In this document: positions 1 to 6,771 of the stretch, in pieces
Position numbering within the stretch: the stretch's first letter is position 1
Layout: every line of letters begins with the position of its first letter
Assembly: GCA_017621905.1 (NCBI GenBank)
Contig: JAGASC010000118.1
Coordinates: forward strand, 1-9,685
Reading direction: 5' to 3'
Length of the DNA stretch: 9,685 nucleotides
From: Roseburia sp.
Lineage (GTDB): Bacteria > Bacillota > Clostridia > Lachnospirales > Lachnospiraceae
Notes under the pieces: generated by a model
What the model was told of the DNA's origin: nothing
Database searches by the model: none
The model's input: the letters and a program-made list of their open reading frames with translations, nothing else
Made by a program: the position numbers and the translations under genes

Positions 1-36
1 ATGCAGTAAATGCATAGGGCTGACCTGAACAGTTAC
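1..36. mobile_element. Right end of an IS66-like miniature element (partial copy)
   Basis: These 36 bases match 4689-4724 with only three mismatches. The differences fall in the stem arm (bases 16, 18 and 19). The loop GTAAA and the tail TGACCTGAACAGTTAC are identical. Read inward from position 36 the end is GTAACTGTTCAG, the same terminus that closes the complete element at 4591-4724. The left part lies outside the window. If this is an insertion, the right flank AAATCCTG (37-44) should be the target duplication and should recur just before the unseen left end. Copy relationship is directly seen; family assignment is inference from the GTAA terminus. Confidence 0.7.
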
Positions 37-65
37 AAATCCTGTACATATAAATATAAACCACA

Positions 66-100
66 AAAGGAGCTGCAAAAATGATTTTGCCAGCTCCTTT
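66..100 (-). terminator. Intrinsic terminator after the sugar kinase
   Basis: The arms 66-80 and 85-100 form a 15-bp stem with one bulged C and a 4-base loop. The hairpin begins 23 bases past the kinase stop codon. On the minus strand it runs into TTTTGTGGTTTATATTTAT, a moderate U-rich tail. The plus-strand side is also T-rich, so it may work in both directions. Confidence 0.68.
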
Positions 101-122
101 CTTTGTACTCTTGTATTCTGTA

Positions 123-1232
123 TTAAGAACTTACTGCCTCTTTCGCAATTGTGTTGACAATCTGTTCCATCTCCTCGTATTTATCCCACATATCCTCAGC
201 CAGCTTCAACTGACATCTTGCACGGACAAGATTGTGTCCTTCATAATTTGTCTTGAAGTATTTATCGCCGGTTATGTAATCGTCAAGGAAACGGGAAGCA
301 AGCTCCACTGTGATAGACAATGCCCCAAGCGCCATTGTCCCGATTTCCATTTCGGTAAGTGCTCCTGCGGTCTGACCGATGAAACCTTCGGAGAATGCAC
401 GGAACTTTTCAAGGTCAAGAGACACCTTGGTCAGATCCGGCTCATCTTCTGCTGCGGTATTTGCGGCAAAACGAATGGCATCGCCGAAATCGTGCATGGC
501 AAGACCGGGCATAACGGTGTCAAGGTCGATGACTGCCAGCGGTTCGCCTGTTTTTTTATCAAAAAGTACATTGTTGATTTTCGTATCGTTGTGCGTCACG
601 CGGAGCGGAACCTTGCCAGCTTCCTGAAGATCTGTCAGCTTGCAGGAAAACTTCCGCATGGAGCGGATGAAGTCGATTTCCGGCATTACTTCGCAGACTC
701 TTTTGCAGGGGTCTGCTTCTACGTCCTCAAAGAATTTATCCAGACGTTTTCTTGTGTTGTGGAAGTCTGGAATCGTCACATAAAGGGATTCTGCGTCGTA
801 ATCGGACAGCTGCATCTGAAATTCACCGAAGGCTTTTCCTGCGTTGCGGAGAATATTAAGGTCATTGCTGATGTTAAAGGTATCAGAATCAACCTCGGTC
901 ATAACTCTCCAGTAATTTCCCTCTTCATCGAGATAGTAATTGTTTCCGTCCTCCGTATGGTGGAAATGAAGCGCAACTCTTCCGTCAATTGCTTTGTTTC
1001 TAAGATGCTTCGTAACACCTTCAATATTGGACATGATTTCAACGGGATTTTTGAAAACGTAGCCGTTGATTCTCTGGATAATATAGGATCTGATGGAACC
1101 GTCAAATCGTCTGAATTTCACAGAGTATGTAGTGTTGATATTGCCGTTGGAAACTACGTCGAAAGCGTATATCTTTCCATTCAGCCGAAATATTTCACCG
1201 ATTTCTGCCAACTTTGCCTGAACACTATTCAT
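123..1232 (-). CDS. NahK-like sugar 1-kinase (aminoglycoside phosphotransferase fold)
   Basis: This 369-residue protein has the phosphotransferase (APH/choline kinase) fold and the length usual for N-acetylhexosamine 1-kinases. A glycine-rich nucleotide loop (GNINTTYSV) is at 30-38. The catalytic loop HNDTKINN is at 214-221, with D216 the likely base. The metal-binding IDLD is at 235-238, followed by HDFGD at 247-251. In the family, such enzymes use ATP to make sugar-1-phosphates in the cytoplasm; NahK acts on GlcNAc and GalNAc. The start is supported by ACGGAG about 8 bases upstream. It has its own promoter (1405-1433) and a structured leader, so it can be expressed apart from the hydrolase upstream, and it ends at the terminator 66-100. 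The context suggests it phosphorylates a sugar released by the neighbouring hydrolase. The exact sugar is not certain; homoserine or other small-molecule kinases share this fold. Confidence 0.85.
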   Translation of the reverse strand: MNSVQAKLAEIGEIFRLNGKIYAFDVVSNGNINTTYSVKFRRFDGSIRSYIIQRINGYVFKNPVEIMSNIEGVTKHLRNKAIDGRVALHFHHTEDGNNYYLDEEGNYWRVMTEVDSDTFNISNDLNILRNAGKAFGEFQMQLSDYDAESLYVTIPDFHNTRKRLDKFFEDVEADPCKRVCEVMPEIDFIRSMRKFSCKLTDLQEAGKVPLRVTHNDTKINNVLFDKKTGEPLAVIDLDTVMPGLAMHDFGDAIRFAANTAAEDEPDLTKVSLDLEKFRAFSEGFIGQTAGALTEMEIGTMALGALSITVELASRFLDDYITGDKYFKTNYEGHNLVRARCQLKLAEDMWDKYEEMEQIVNTIAKEAVSS

Positions 1233-1259
1233 TTGTTTTTCTCCGTTCTTTCTATATTA

Positions 1260-1389
1260 CGCGCTCTCGTAACTGTTTCATGCTTGCTCAGCTGCATATA
1301 AAATCCAGTTGCCCAAGCATGCGGGATAGTTACAAAAAGGTAACAATTCCGTATATGCGTAGTCCTGACCTTAAAGTTACCAAGCGCGC
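1260..1389 (-). promoter_or_regulatory. Structured leader of the kinase mRNA with alternative pairings
   Basis: The region lies between the promoter at 1405-1433 and the kinase start, and would be most of a ~165-nt 5' UTR. Four segments carry GTAAC or GTTAC: 1269-1274, 1328-1333, 1339-1344 and 1375-1381. In fold A, AGTTAC plus AGCGCG (1375-1388) pairs with 1260-1274, enclosing a small hairpin GTTAC/GTAAC (1329-1333 with 1340-1344) and a hairpin CATGCTTG/CAAGCATG (1279-1286 with 1314-1321). In fold B, GGTAAC (1339-1344) pairs with GTTACC (1376-1381), and 1269-1274 pairs with 1328-1333 to lengthen the CATGCTTG stem. The two folds exclude each other. No known riboswitch or T-box motif is recognised. 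The ends resemble the miniature-element termini, so a decayed element is the main alternative. Confidence 0.45.
1355..1380. repeat. Degenerate copy of the miniature-element terminus
   Basis: CCTGACCTTAAAGTTACC here matches CCTGACCTGAACAGTTACC near 4724 with one mismatch and one gap. The preceding bases also resemble the copy at 1-36 (ATGCGTAG against ATGCATAG). The opposite end of the leader (1269 onward) reads GTAACTGTTTCATG, like the other terminus. No direct repeat flanks the pair, so an intact insertion cannot be claimed. Confidence 0.4.
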
Positions 1390-1404
1390 TTTTTTATAAC
1401 GTAG

Positions 1405-1433
1405 ATTGTACCACATGTCGGGGTAAAATACAA
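1405..1433 (-). promoter_or_regulatory. Housekeeping sigma promoter for the kinase
   Basis: On the minus strand TTGTAT (-35, 1428-1433) is followed after exactly 17 bases by TACAAT (-10, 1405-1410). Transcription would start near 1398, just ahead of the structured leader. This puts an independent start between the hydrolase and the kinase. Confidence 0.72.
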
Positions 1434-1485
1434 CGCTAGCCAGAAATGGATTCTGTTTGAAATGATTGTCAATGATTTTTCAAAA

Positions 1486-4400
1486 TTATTCTGGATTAGG
1501 CGCAAAACCGACATAGTCAATTTGATATGCCGCAATCCACTCAGAAGACGAGTCCGTACTGAACCACACTTTAATCTTATCAATGGAATTCTTATAGTTC
1601 CAATTGCTTAAATCCATAGCAAAGCAATTCCATTTATCTGGGCTCATCGTTCCTGTTCCAATGATGGCTTGATATCCACTGTAAACGATTATCTTCACGT
1701 AATAATTACTGGCTCCGCTTAATGCTCCATAAGAGTTGATCGCTAACTGTAATACGGGAGCCTCTGTCACGTTGACAGCGGGACTAAACACTTTGGTTAA
1801 GCCCGCATTCCCCTTTGCACCACCAGCCGGCGCCATAAGCTTAAAGGTGTTTTCCAACGCATAACTGCCGTGATGCGCTGTGCATGGCAGATTGGAAAAA
1901 GTGGATACGCAATTAACGCCGGTTGAAAACGGGCCTTTATACCAACCGTCTTCCGACCCTTCAAAATCTGACACCAAAACAGACGGGGCAATCGTCGAAA
2001 CAGCACTTAATGTCGTATATTGGGGTGTCGGCATTTCATTCAATACACTCGGATCAAAGCCCGAAATCACATCACTCCAGCTATCTGCACCAATAATAGG
2101 CAGCGCAAATGCCGATACTTCTGTGGAATACGCTGTATCAATTTTTTGAAATACATCGTAAATGTACTTGTGCCCAAAAGGTTGGTTGGGTGCATAGCTT
2201 CCCGATACATTATTCCAAAGGCCAACCCAAATACCTTCACCGGTAAAATCTACATGCCGGTGGTAAATAAAAGATTCAATACCTGCTGTAAATCTGGCCT
2301 TGTAGTAGGCATAACAATATGCCGCAGCCTGCACTTTCTGGCTTTGCAGATCATAGGGGTCTGTCGAAGTAAAGCCCTGTTCCGTCAGGTTAATGCTTCG
2401 CAATTGTCCATTATACAAGAATTGCTGTTGGTTTAAGTAAGCGGGCAACACTTGTAGATTCTTAAAGGTGATTCTTTGCGTGTTAAAATCATCAGTTGGA
2501 ACGGTGTCTCTCCAAATATACGGATCCTGCATATCTGTCGGATATGGATGGTAGGCTATACACCAGGGGATATTGCCATGGAGCACCATATCAGAATTAA
2601 AGAAATCAGTTACCTCCTTGCCCGTGTAATATCTAAGCGGCTCCTCTGGCCGATACATAGCATTCCAGTGATTATCAAGGGAAATATGGAGCCGCACATT
2701 GGCCTGATATTTCCGCATGGCAGTGTAGGCAATCCGGAATGTCCGCCCGTAATCATCAATAAATTCATTAATTTGCTTATTGCCTGTGTCATGCCATACG
2801 CCTGCCGAACATATCTCGTTACCGACCACATAATTCAAAACCCGACCATACTGTTGATCCGTCCGCGTATACCGGGCTGCCAAAAATTCGCATGCAGCCT
2901 TCCAATACTGCATTCCGGCTCTATCTGTTGTATTAAAAGCCGCACCAGCGCCATCGATATAGTCTGGATGTCGCGTGATTTCATAAGGATAGGCATCATT
3001 CACCAGAGAACCCATGTAAAACAGGATAAGCGTGACATTCACCTTATCGTCAGAGAGGGATTTAATATCCAAATCCAGGGCTTCAATTGCGCCTTTATTC
3101 AAGTAATAGGTATCACCCTCAAAATTGTAAGATATTGTATTGTTTGGTGCCACCTCCGCATTTTTATAAAACAGTTCGCTGAGGGAGCAGTTCAATGCGG
3201 CATGGTTAATGCCCAACAGACTGGCATCATCGGGCATTTGAACCTGCAACCCTTTTATGGACGGAACTGTCGGATAAGGATATTGATTGATTCCAGTGGG
3301 GTATACTGTTACATATTGCGGTGCATTCAAAGAAATCGAATCCACAACAACAACGAACTTAGAATAAATCCGATCCATCTGACCGTTATAGCGCGGCAGA
3401 GTCATTGTGAACGATGCAGCACCGCTTTGTTGCGTTACCGTTGCCGACGGTGTAAAGTTATTCGGATTAAACTCCTCATACGGCTGTAGTTCTACCAGAG
3501 ACAATGTTTTTGTCTCCGTACAAGCAGCCTGTCCTTGAATAATTATTGCAGTTTCCGTAGCCTCTATAGAAGAAATCGCTCCTGTTACAGAAGATGCCCT
3601 TGTTGCCAGTGTAATAGACTCAAAGTTGACAGTGGCACCGTAGGCAGCATTATTTTCAGGCAAATCCAAACGAATATCCTGTACAATACCTGTCCACGCA
3701 TTGGAAACGCTCATGTCAACTATGATATCCTGGTACTCAGCAGCATTTGGCTGCACGGCAAACGACACCCGCTTGCTGGCATCCCAGCCTGCAGTACTTG
3801 TTGCCCAGTATACAGCACCTTCGCTGCCTGCAGAATTATTTTTGATCCGCAGCTTGATGTATTTAACCTGTCCGGCATCTACAAAGACATTATGGTTTGC
3901 AATGAACGGGTCTGTGCCGGTTACAGTAGTAACTAAAATTCCTTCTGCAACTGTTCCGGACACATTATTCTGCATTAGCCAGCCCCCAAAATCATTATCC
4001 CCATCGAAATTCCAATCATAATACGATGTGAATCCGATTGCATCTACCTGATGCCTGGAATGCCACTCGTTCGCATACGTGGATGACCGGAAGGCAATCT
4101 CGATTTTCTTCAAATCATGCTTATACTGCCAATTGCTCAGGTTGATCTTGATTTTATTCCATGTGTTTGCAGATATCTCAAGGATCTCCGTGAGAGAATG
4201 ACTTTCGGAATCGAAAAAGCTGAGCTTGAGCCCAATCTTACCGTCATCAACTCCGTATGACGCAAAATATCCCAAGAAAAACGGGACTTTTGAAATGTCT
4301 ATGGAATGTGGAAGTGTTTTTGAAATAATTCTCCATGTTTGTCCAGATACATAATCTGATTCCAGTTCGAGCATTCTACTCCCCATGACAGGTGAGGAAA

Positions 4401-4542
4401 CACTCAGTGCAGAATCTGTGATAGACAACCCAACCACATAGTCCGATTTGATAAAACCTTCTGCTCCGGATTCAAAATTACACAGCATAAATTCCGGCAT
4501 TTCTGCTGTAATTGCTACGGTACTTGTCTGCCCTGTTATCAT
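1486..4542 (-). CDS. DUF5722-like putative glycoside hydrolase with flanking beta-sandwich modules
   Basis: The protein has 1018 residues when started at 4542, where AGAAAGGAG sits 9 bases upstream. The open frame runs 47 codons further up, but that part reads through a mobile element. N-terminal module 1 (about 15-172) and module 2 (about 176-315) look like carbohydrate-binding beta-sandwiches. A linker domain runs to about 425. A TIM-barrel-like domain (about 425-830) begins KGLQVQMPDD and resembles DUF5722 proteins. Within it, VVGNEI (572-577) looks like a clan GH-A acid/base motif (E576), LTEQG (719-723) could supply the nucleophile (E721), and AYHPYP is at 663-668. The C-terminal module (857-1014) is related to module 1. 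No signal peptide, lipobox or anchor is visible, so it is probably cytoplasmic. The transporter genes upstream and kinase downstream suggest cleavage of an imported oligosaccharide. Family recognition is from memory and the catalytic residues are inferred. Confidence 0.75.
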   Translation of the reverse strand: MITGQTSTVAITAEMPEFMLCNFESGAEGFIKSDYVVGLSITDSALSVSSPVMGSRMLELESDYVSGQTWRIISKTLPHSIDISKVPFFLGYFASYGVDDGKIGLKLSFFDSESHSLTEILEISANTWNKIKINLSNWQYKHDLKKIEIAFRSSTYANEWHSRHQVDAIGFTSYYDWNFDGDNDFGGWLMQNNVSGTVAEGILVTTVTGTDPFIANHNVFVDAGQVKYIKLRIKNNSAGSEGAVYWATSTAGWDASKRVSFAVQPNAAEYQDIIVDMSVSNAWTGIVQDIRLDLPENNAAYGATVNFESITLATRASSVTGAISSIEATETAIIIQGQAACTETKTLSLVELQPYEEFNPNNFTPSATVTQQSGAASFTMTLPRYNGQMDRIYSKFVVVVDSISLNAPQYVTVYPTGINQYPYPTVPSIKGLQVQMPDDASLLGINHAALNCSLSELFYKNAEVAPNNTISYNFEGDTYYLNKGAIEALDLDIKSLSDDKVNVTLILFYMGSLVNDAYPYEITRHPDYIDGAGAAFNTTDRAGMQYWKAACEFLAARYTRTDQQYGRVLNYVVGNEICSAGVWHDTGNKQINEFIDDYGRTFRIAYTAMRKYQANVRLHISLDNHWNAMYRPEEPLRYYTGKEVTDFFNSDMVLHGNIPWCIAYHPYPTDMQDPYIWRDTVPTDDFNTQRITFKNLQVLPAYLNQQQFLYNGQLRSINLTEQGFTSTDPYDLQSQKVQAAAYCYAYYKARFTAGIESFIYHRHVDFTGEGIWVGLWNNVSGSYAPNQPFGHKYIYDVFQKIDTAYSTEVSAFALPIIGADSWSDVISGFDPSVLNEMPTPQYTTLSAVSTIAPSVLVSDFEGSEDGWYKGPFSTGVNCVSTFSNLPCTAHHGSYALENTFKLMAPAGGAKGNAGLTKVFSPAVNVTEAPVLQLAINSYGALSGASNYYVKIIVYSGYQAIIGTGTMSPDKWNCFAMDLSNWNYKNSIDKIKVWFSTDSSSEWIAAYQIDYVGFAPNPE

Positions 4543-4582
4543 AATCCTATTCTCCTTTCTAACGAAACCATTAACATTCTTT

Positions 4583-4590
4583 CCTGTTTT
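4583..4590. repeat. Left copy of the 8-bp target duplication
   Basis: CCTGTTTT directly precedes the element that starts at 4591 and is repeated exactly at 4725-4732 directly after it. An exact 8-bp flanking repeat is the footprint of transposition. Confidence 0.8.
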
Positions 4591-4724
4591 GTAATTATTC
4601 AGTACCTTCATAATTACGACCGCAAGCCCATGAAAATCGCTCCGCGATGGGGGCTTGCTCCTGCAAACTCTACGTTTTCTCACGGTCCATGCAGTAAATG
4701 CATGGACCTGACCTGAACAGTTAC
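4591..4724. mobile_element. 134-bp IS66-like miniature inverted-repeat element
   Basis: The ends read GTAATTATTCAG (left) and, inward from the right, GTAACTGTTCAG: 10 of 12 bases match. Exact 8-bp repeats of CCTGTTTT flank it. Internally there are three hairpins: GTAATTAT/ATAATTAC (4591-4598 with 4610-4617), GCAAGCCC/GGGCTTGC (4622-4629 with 4651-4658) and a perfect 10-bp stem with loop GTAAA (4684-4693 with 4699-4708). It encodes no transposase, so it would be moved by one supplied elsewhere. Ends starting GTAA and 8-bp duplications are the known hallmarks of the IS66 family; assignment to that family is inference. A partial sister copy is at 1-36. Removing the element and one duplication leaves a 54-bp gap between permease and hydrolase, normal for an operon. 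Confidence 0.8.
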
Positions 4725-4732
4725 CCTGTTTT
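4725..4732. repeat. Right copy of the 8-bp target duplication
   Basis: This is an exact repeat of CCTGTTTT at 4583-4590, abutting the right terminus of the miniature element. It lies 6 bases past the permease stop codon, so the insertion just missed the coding sequence. Confidence 0.8.
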
Positions 4733-4738
4733 TTACGT

Positions 4739-5653
4739 TCAACCCTTCACAGCACCAATCATCACCCCCTTTACAAAGTATTTCTGCACAAATGGATAGA
4801 AACACAATATCGGAACAGAGGCGACTACAATTACTCCATATTTTATTGTTTCTGCCAACTGCCGCTTCGCCTCTGCTTGTGCCGGATCCAGTCCAATCAT
4901 ATTCAGATCAACTTTATTTTCTATCAAAATATCCCGTAGAAACATCTGTATCGGGTATTTTTCAGGACTCACCATATAGATCATTGCATCAAAGAAGCTA
5001 TTCCAATGTGCGACTCCATAGTACAAGGCCATTACTGCAATAATAGGTGTACTAAGCGGAAGAACAATTTTCATTAAAATTTGTGCTGGATTGGCGCCGT
5101 CTAATTCAGCTGCCTCATATAGAGACTGCGGAATGCTTGTCTGGAAATAGGTTCGCATAATAATTACATAGAACACAGATACTGCCCCCGGCAAAATCAT
5201 AGCCCAAATGGTGTCAATCAACCCTAATTTCACAACAACTAAATAGGTTGGAATCAAACCACCGGAAAAGAACATTGTGAACATAAACATTGCCGTAAGA
5301 AAATTTCCAGCTGCAAATTCTTTGCGGGAAAGCGGGTATGCCGCACAGATTGTCATTATTAAATTTACAATTGTGCCCACTACAGTATACACAATTGTAT
5401 TTTTGTAACCTATCCAAATTTCATCGTATTCTAAAATAGCCTTATAACCGTCCAAATTAATCTCCACTGGCAATAACAGCACCTTTCCGGTAATTACTGC
5501 TGCCGGGTCACTTACAGACGCACTCAACACAAAGATAAGCGGCCACAAAAAAATAATCAGCAGCAAAACCATCAGGGTAACATTAAAAATATCAAACAAC
5601 ATATCGCTTTTGGATTGCCGAAAAAAGTGTTTTATGGATTCTTTATATTTCAT
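4739..5653 (-). CDS. ABC sugar transporter inner-membrane permease (LplC/YtcP type)
   Basis: This 304-residue integral membrane protein belongs to the MalG-like carbohydrate permease group. About six membrane segments are visible (roughly 24-46, 84-105, 118-141, 147-168, 198-215, 270-288). The cytoplasmic EAA loop that docks the ATPase is at 180-200 (EAAELDGAN... IVLPL). The ATG at 5653 is preferred because AAGGGGG lies 9 bases before it. A GTG seven codons upstream has no comparable site and overlaps the previous gene. The gene starts 14 bases after the preceding permease stop, so the two are translationally close and should form the transmembrane pair. The miniature element begins just beyond its 3' end. 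The substrate is not deducible; the family carries oligosaccharides and uronides. Confidence 0.93.
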   Translation of the reverse strand: MKYKESIKHFFRQSKSDMLFDIFNVTLMVLLLIIFLWPLIFVLSASVSDPAAVITGKVLLLPVEINLDGYKAILEYDEIWIGYKNTIVYTVVGTIVNLIMTICAAYPLSRKEFAAGNFLTAMFMFTMFFSGGLIPTYLVVVKLGLIDTIWAMILPGAVSVFYVIIMRTYFQTSIPQSLYEAAELDGANPAQILMKIVLPLSTPIIAVMALYYGVAHWNSFFDAMIYMVSPEKYPIQMFLRDILIENKVDLNMIGLDPAQAEAKRQLAETIKYGVIVVASVPILCFYPFVQKYFVKGVMIGAVKG

Positions 5654-5667
5654 AATCAATTTCCCCC

Positions 5668-6627
5668 TTACCACAATCCTGTAGATGTTTTCTTTTTAAC
5701 AATTGCATTGGATGTCAATAGTAATATAACGTTGCATACAGAATTAAACAAACCAACCGCGGTGGAATATCCATAGTCGCTGTCTAACAGCCCAACCCTG
5801 TACACATAGGTCGACAAAACATCCGAAACAGGCATATTCAGCGAATTTTGCAGCAGCAGCGACTTCTGATAATCTACACCCATAATTCCGCCCAATGCAA
5901 AAATCAACATGATAATGATCGTCGGCTTAATAGACGGCAAATCAACGTAACGGATTCTCTGCCATTTACTGGCGCCGTCAATAATTGCGGCCTCGTGCAT
6001 TTCGTAATCTACGCCAGACAGTGCGGAAATGTACATAACGGCTGAAAAACCCATAGTTTGCCATACACCGGACCACACAAATAATGATCGGTAAAACTTT
6101 GGCCTGGAAAGAAAATCCACAGATTCCCCTCCCAATGCCATAATGATCTGATTGATTACTCCCGTCTCTGGAAAAAAGAATATTTTAACCATACCACACA
6201 GCACAACCATAGAAATAAAATTGGGGGCATATGACACCATCTGCACCAGTTTTCCAAATTTTTTTCCGGGCAAGTAATTCAAAAGGAGTGCAAAGAAAAT
6301 TGGTATTGGGAAACTAGCCAATAAACCGTAGATGCTCAACTTCAAAGTATTGCCAATGAGCGTCCAAAAATTATATCCGCTAAAAAATCTCTCGAAATGC
6401 TTAAAGCCCACCCACGGACTCCTCCAAAATCCTTGCTTGGGAATAAAATCCTTAAAAGCAATCTGTAGACCATACAACGGCCAATAGTGAAAAATTATAT
6501 AATATGCAACAACCGGTGCAATCATAATATATAAAATATAATTCTTCCTTATCTCTTTCCCCAGCAAGTGTATAAAGCGTGGTTTCTTTCTCAAACTGTT
6601 AGCTGGCGATTTTTTTGGGAATTTCAT
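5668..6627 (-). CDS. ABC sugar transporter inner-membrane permease (LplB/YteP type)
   Basis: This 319-residue MalF-like permease has about six membrane segments (roughly 31-53, 88-117, 129-152, 181-203, 235-251, 289-308). Its EAA loop is at 212-231 (EAAIIDGASKW... VDLP). The basic N-terminus (1-30) before the first segment and the phrase HYWPLYGLQIAFKDF are typical of the LplB group. GGAGG lies 9 bases before the ATG. It is second in the usual order of binding protein, LplB-type, LplC-type. A terminator-like hairpin and a dyad separate it from the binding-protein gene, which suggests lower expression than the binding protein. No ATPase gene is adjacent; a shared MsmK-type ATPase encoded elsewhere is the usual solution in this group. 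Confidence 0.93.
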   Translation of the reverse strand: MKFPKKSPANSLRKKPRFIHLLGKEIRKNYILYIMIAPVVAYYIIFHYWPLYGLQIAFKDFIPKQGFWRSPWVGFKHFERFFSGYNFWTLIGNTLKLSIYGLLASFPIPIFFALLLNYLPGKKFGKLVQMVSYAPNFISMVVLCGMVKIFFFPETGVINQIIMALGGESVDFLSRPKFYRSLFVWSGVWQTMGFSAVMYISALSGVDYEMHEAAIIDGASKWQRIRYVDLPSIKPTIIIMLIFALGGIMGVDYQKSLLLQNSLNMPVSDVLSTYVYRVGLLDSDYGYSTAVGLFNSVCNVILLLTSNAIVKKKTSTGLW

Positions 6628-6656
6628 CGTACACTTCCTCCATTCCTATTGACAAC

Positions 6657-6685
6657 GGAACATACTTTGATGGAATCAAAGTTCC
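6657..6685 (-). promoter_or_regulatory. Inverted repeat in the leader of the permease genes
   Basis: CTTTGAT (6665-6671) and ATCAAAG (6675-6681) form a 7-bp stem with a 3-base loop. GGAA and TTCC flank it in extended symmetry (6657-6660 with 6682-6685). It lies between the terminator at 6708-6741 and the permease RBS. It could protect the processed permease mRNA or be an operator. No convincing promoter is seen here. Confidence 0.4.
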
Positions 6686-6707
6686 ATTTCATATTCATAT
6701 AAACCAT

Positions 6708-6741
6708 AAAAAAAACACAAAGAGGACAAATGTCCCCTTTG
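6708..6741 (-). terminator. Terminator or attenuator between binding protein and permeases
   Basis: CAAAG, a mismatch and GGACA (6718-6728) pair with TGTCC and CTTTG (6731-6741). On the minus strand the stem is followed by TGTG and then a run of eight T (6708-6715). An outer pairing, ACACAAAGAG with CTCTTTTGTGT, is also possible. It lies about 30 bases past the binding-protein stop. Partial termination here would give more binding protein than permease. Confidence 0.8.
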
Positions 6742-6771
6742 CTCTTTTGTGTAAATAGCTTAACTTTTCTG

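Noticed and set aside
81..1301. Long plus-strand open frame opposite the sugar kinase
   Set aside because: It begins inside the terminator hairpin, has no recognisable domain and is the antisense of a kinase with intact motifs and an RBS.
1260..1389. Kinase leader as an intact miniature insertion
   Set aside because: The termini resemble the element ends, but the flanks GCGCTCTC and CAAGCGCG are not direct repeats. Sub-elements 1269-1333 and 1340-1380 also lack duplications.
1375..1395. Plus-strand terminator (GC-rich palindrome then six T)
   Set aside because: No plus-strand gene lies upstream; the arms are better explained by the minus-strand leader fold.
1456..1484. Dyad TTTGAAA/TTTCAAA just after the hydrolase stop as a terminator
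   Set aside because: The stem is AT-only with a long loop and no T-run follows on the minus strand; a working terminator there is not supported.
4543..4683. Upstream extension of the hydrolase by 47 residues
   Set aside because: This part reads through the inserted miniature element and lacks an RBS; the ATG at 4542 has AGAAAGGAG.
4716..4730. Hairpin AACAG-TTACC-CTGTT
   Set aside because: It straddles the element end and the target duplication and is explained by their chance juxtaposition.
5654..5674. GTG start seven codons earlier for the second permease
   Set aside because: It overlaps the stop region of the previous gene, while the AAGGGGG site points to the ATG at 5653.
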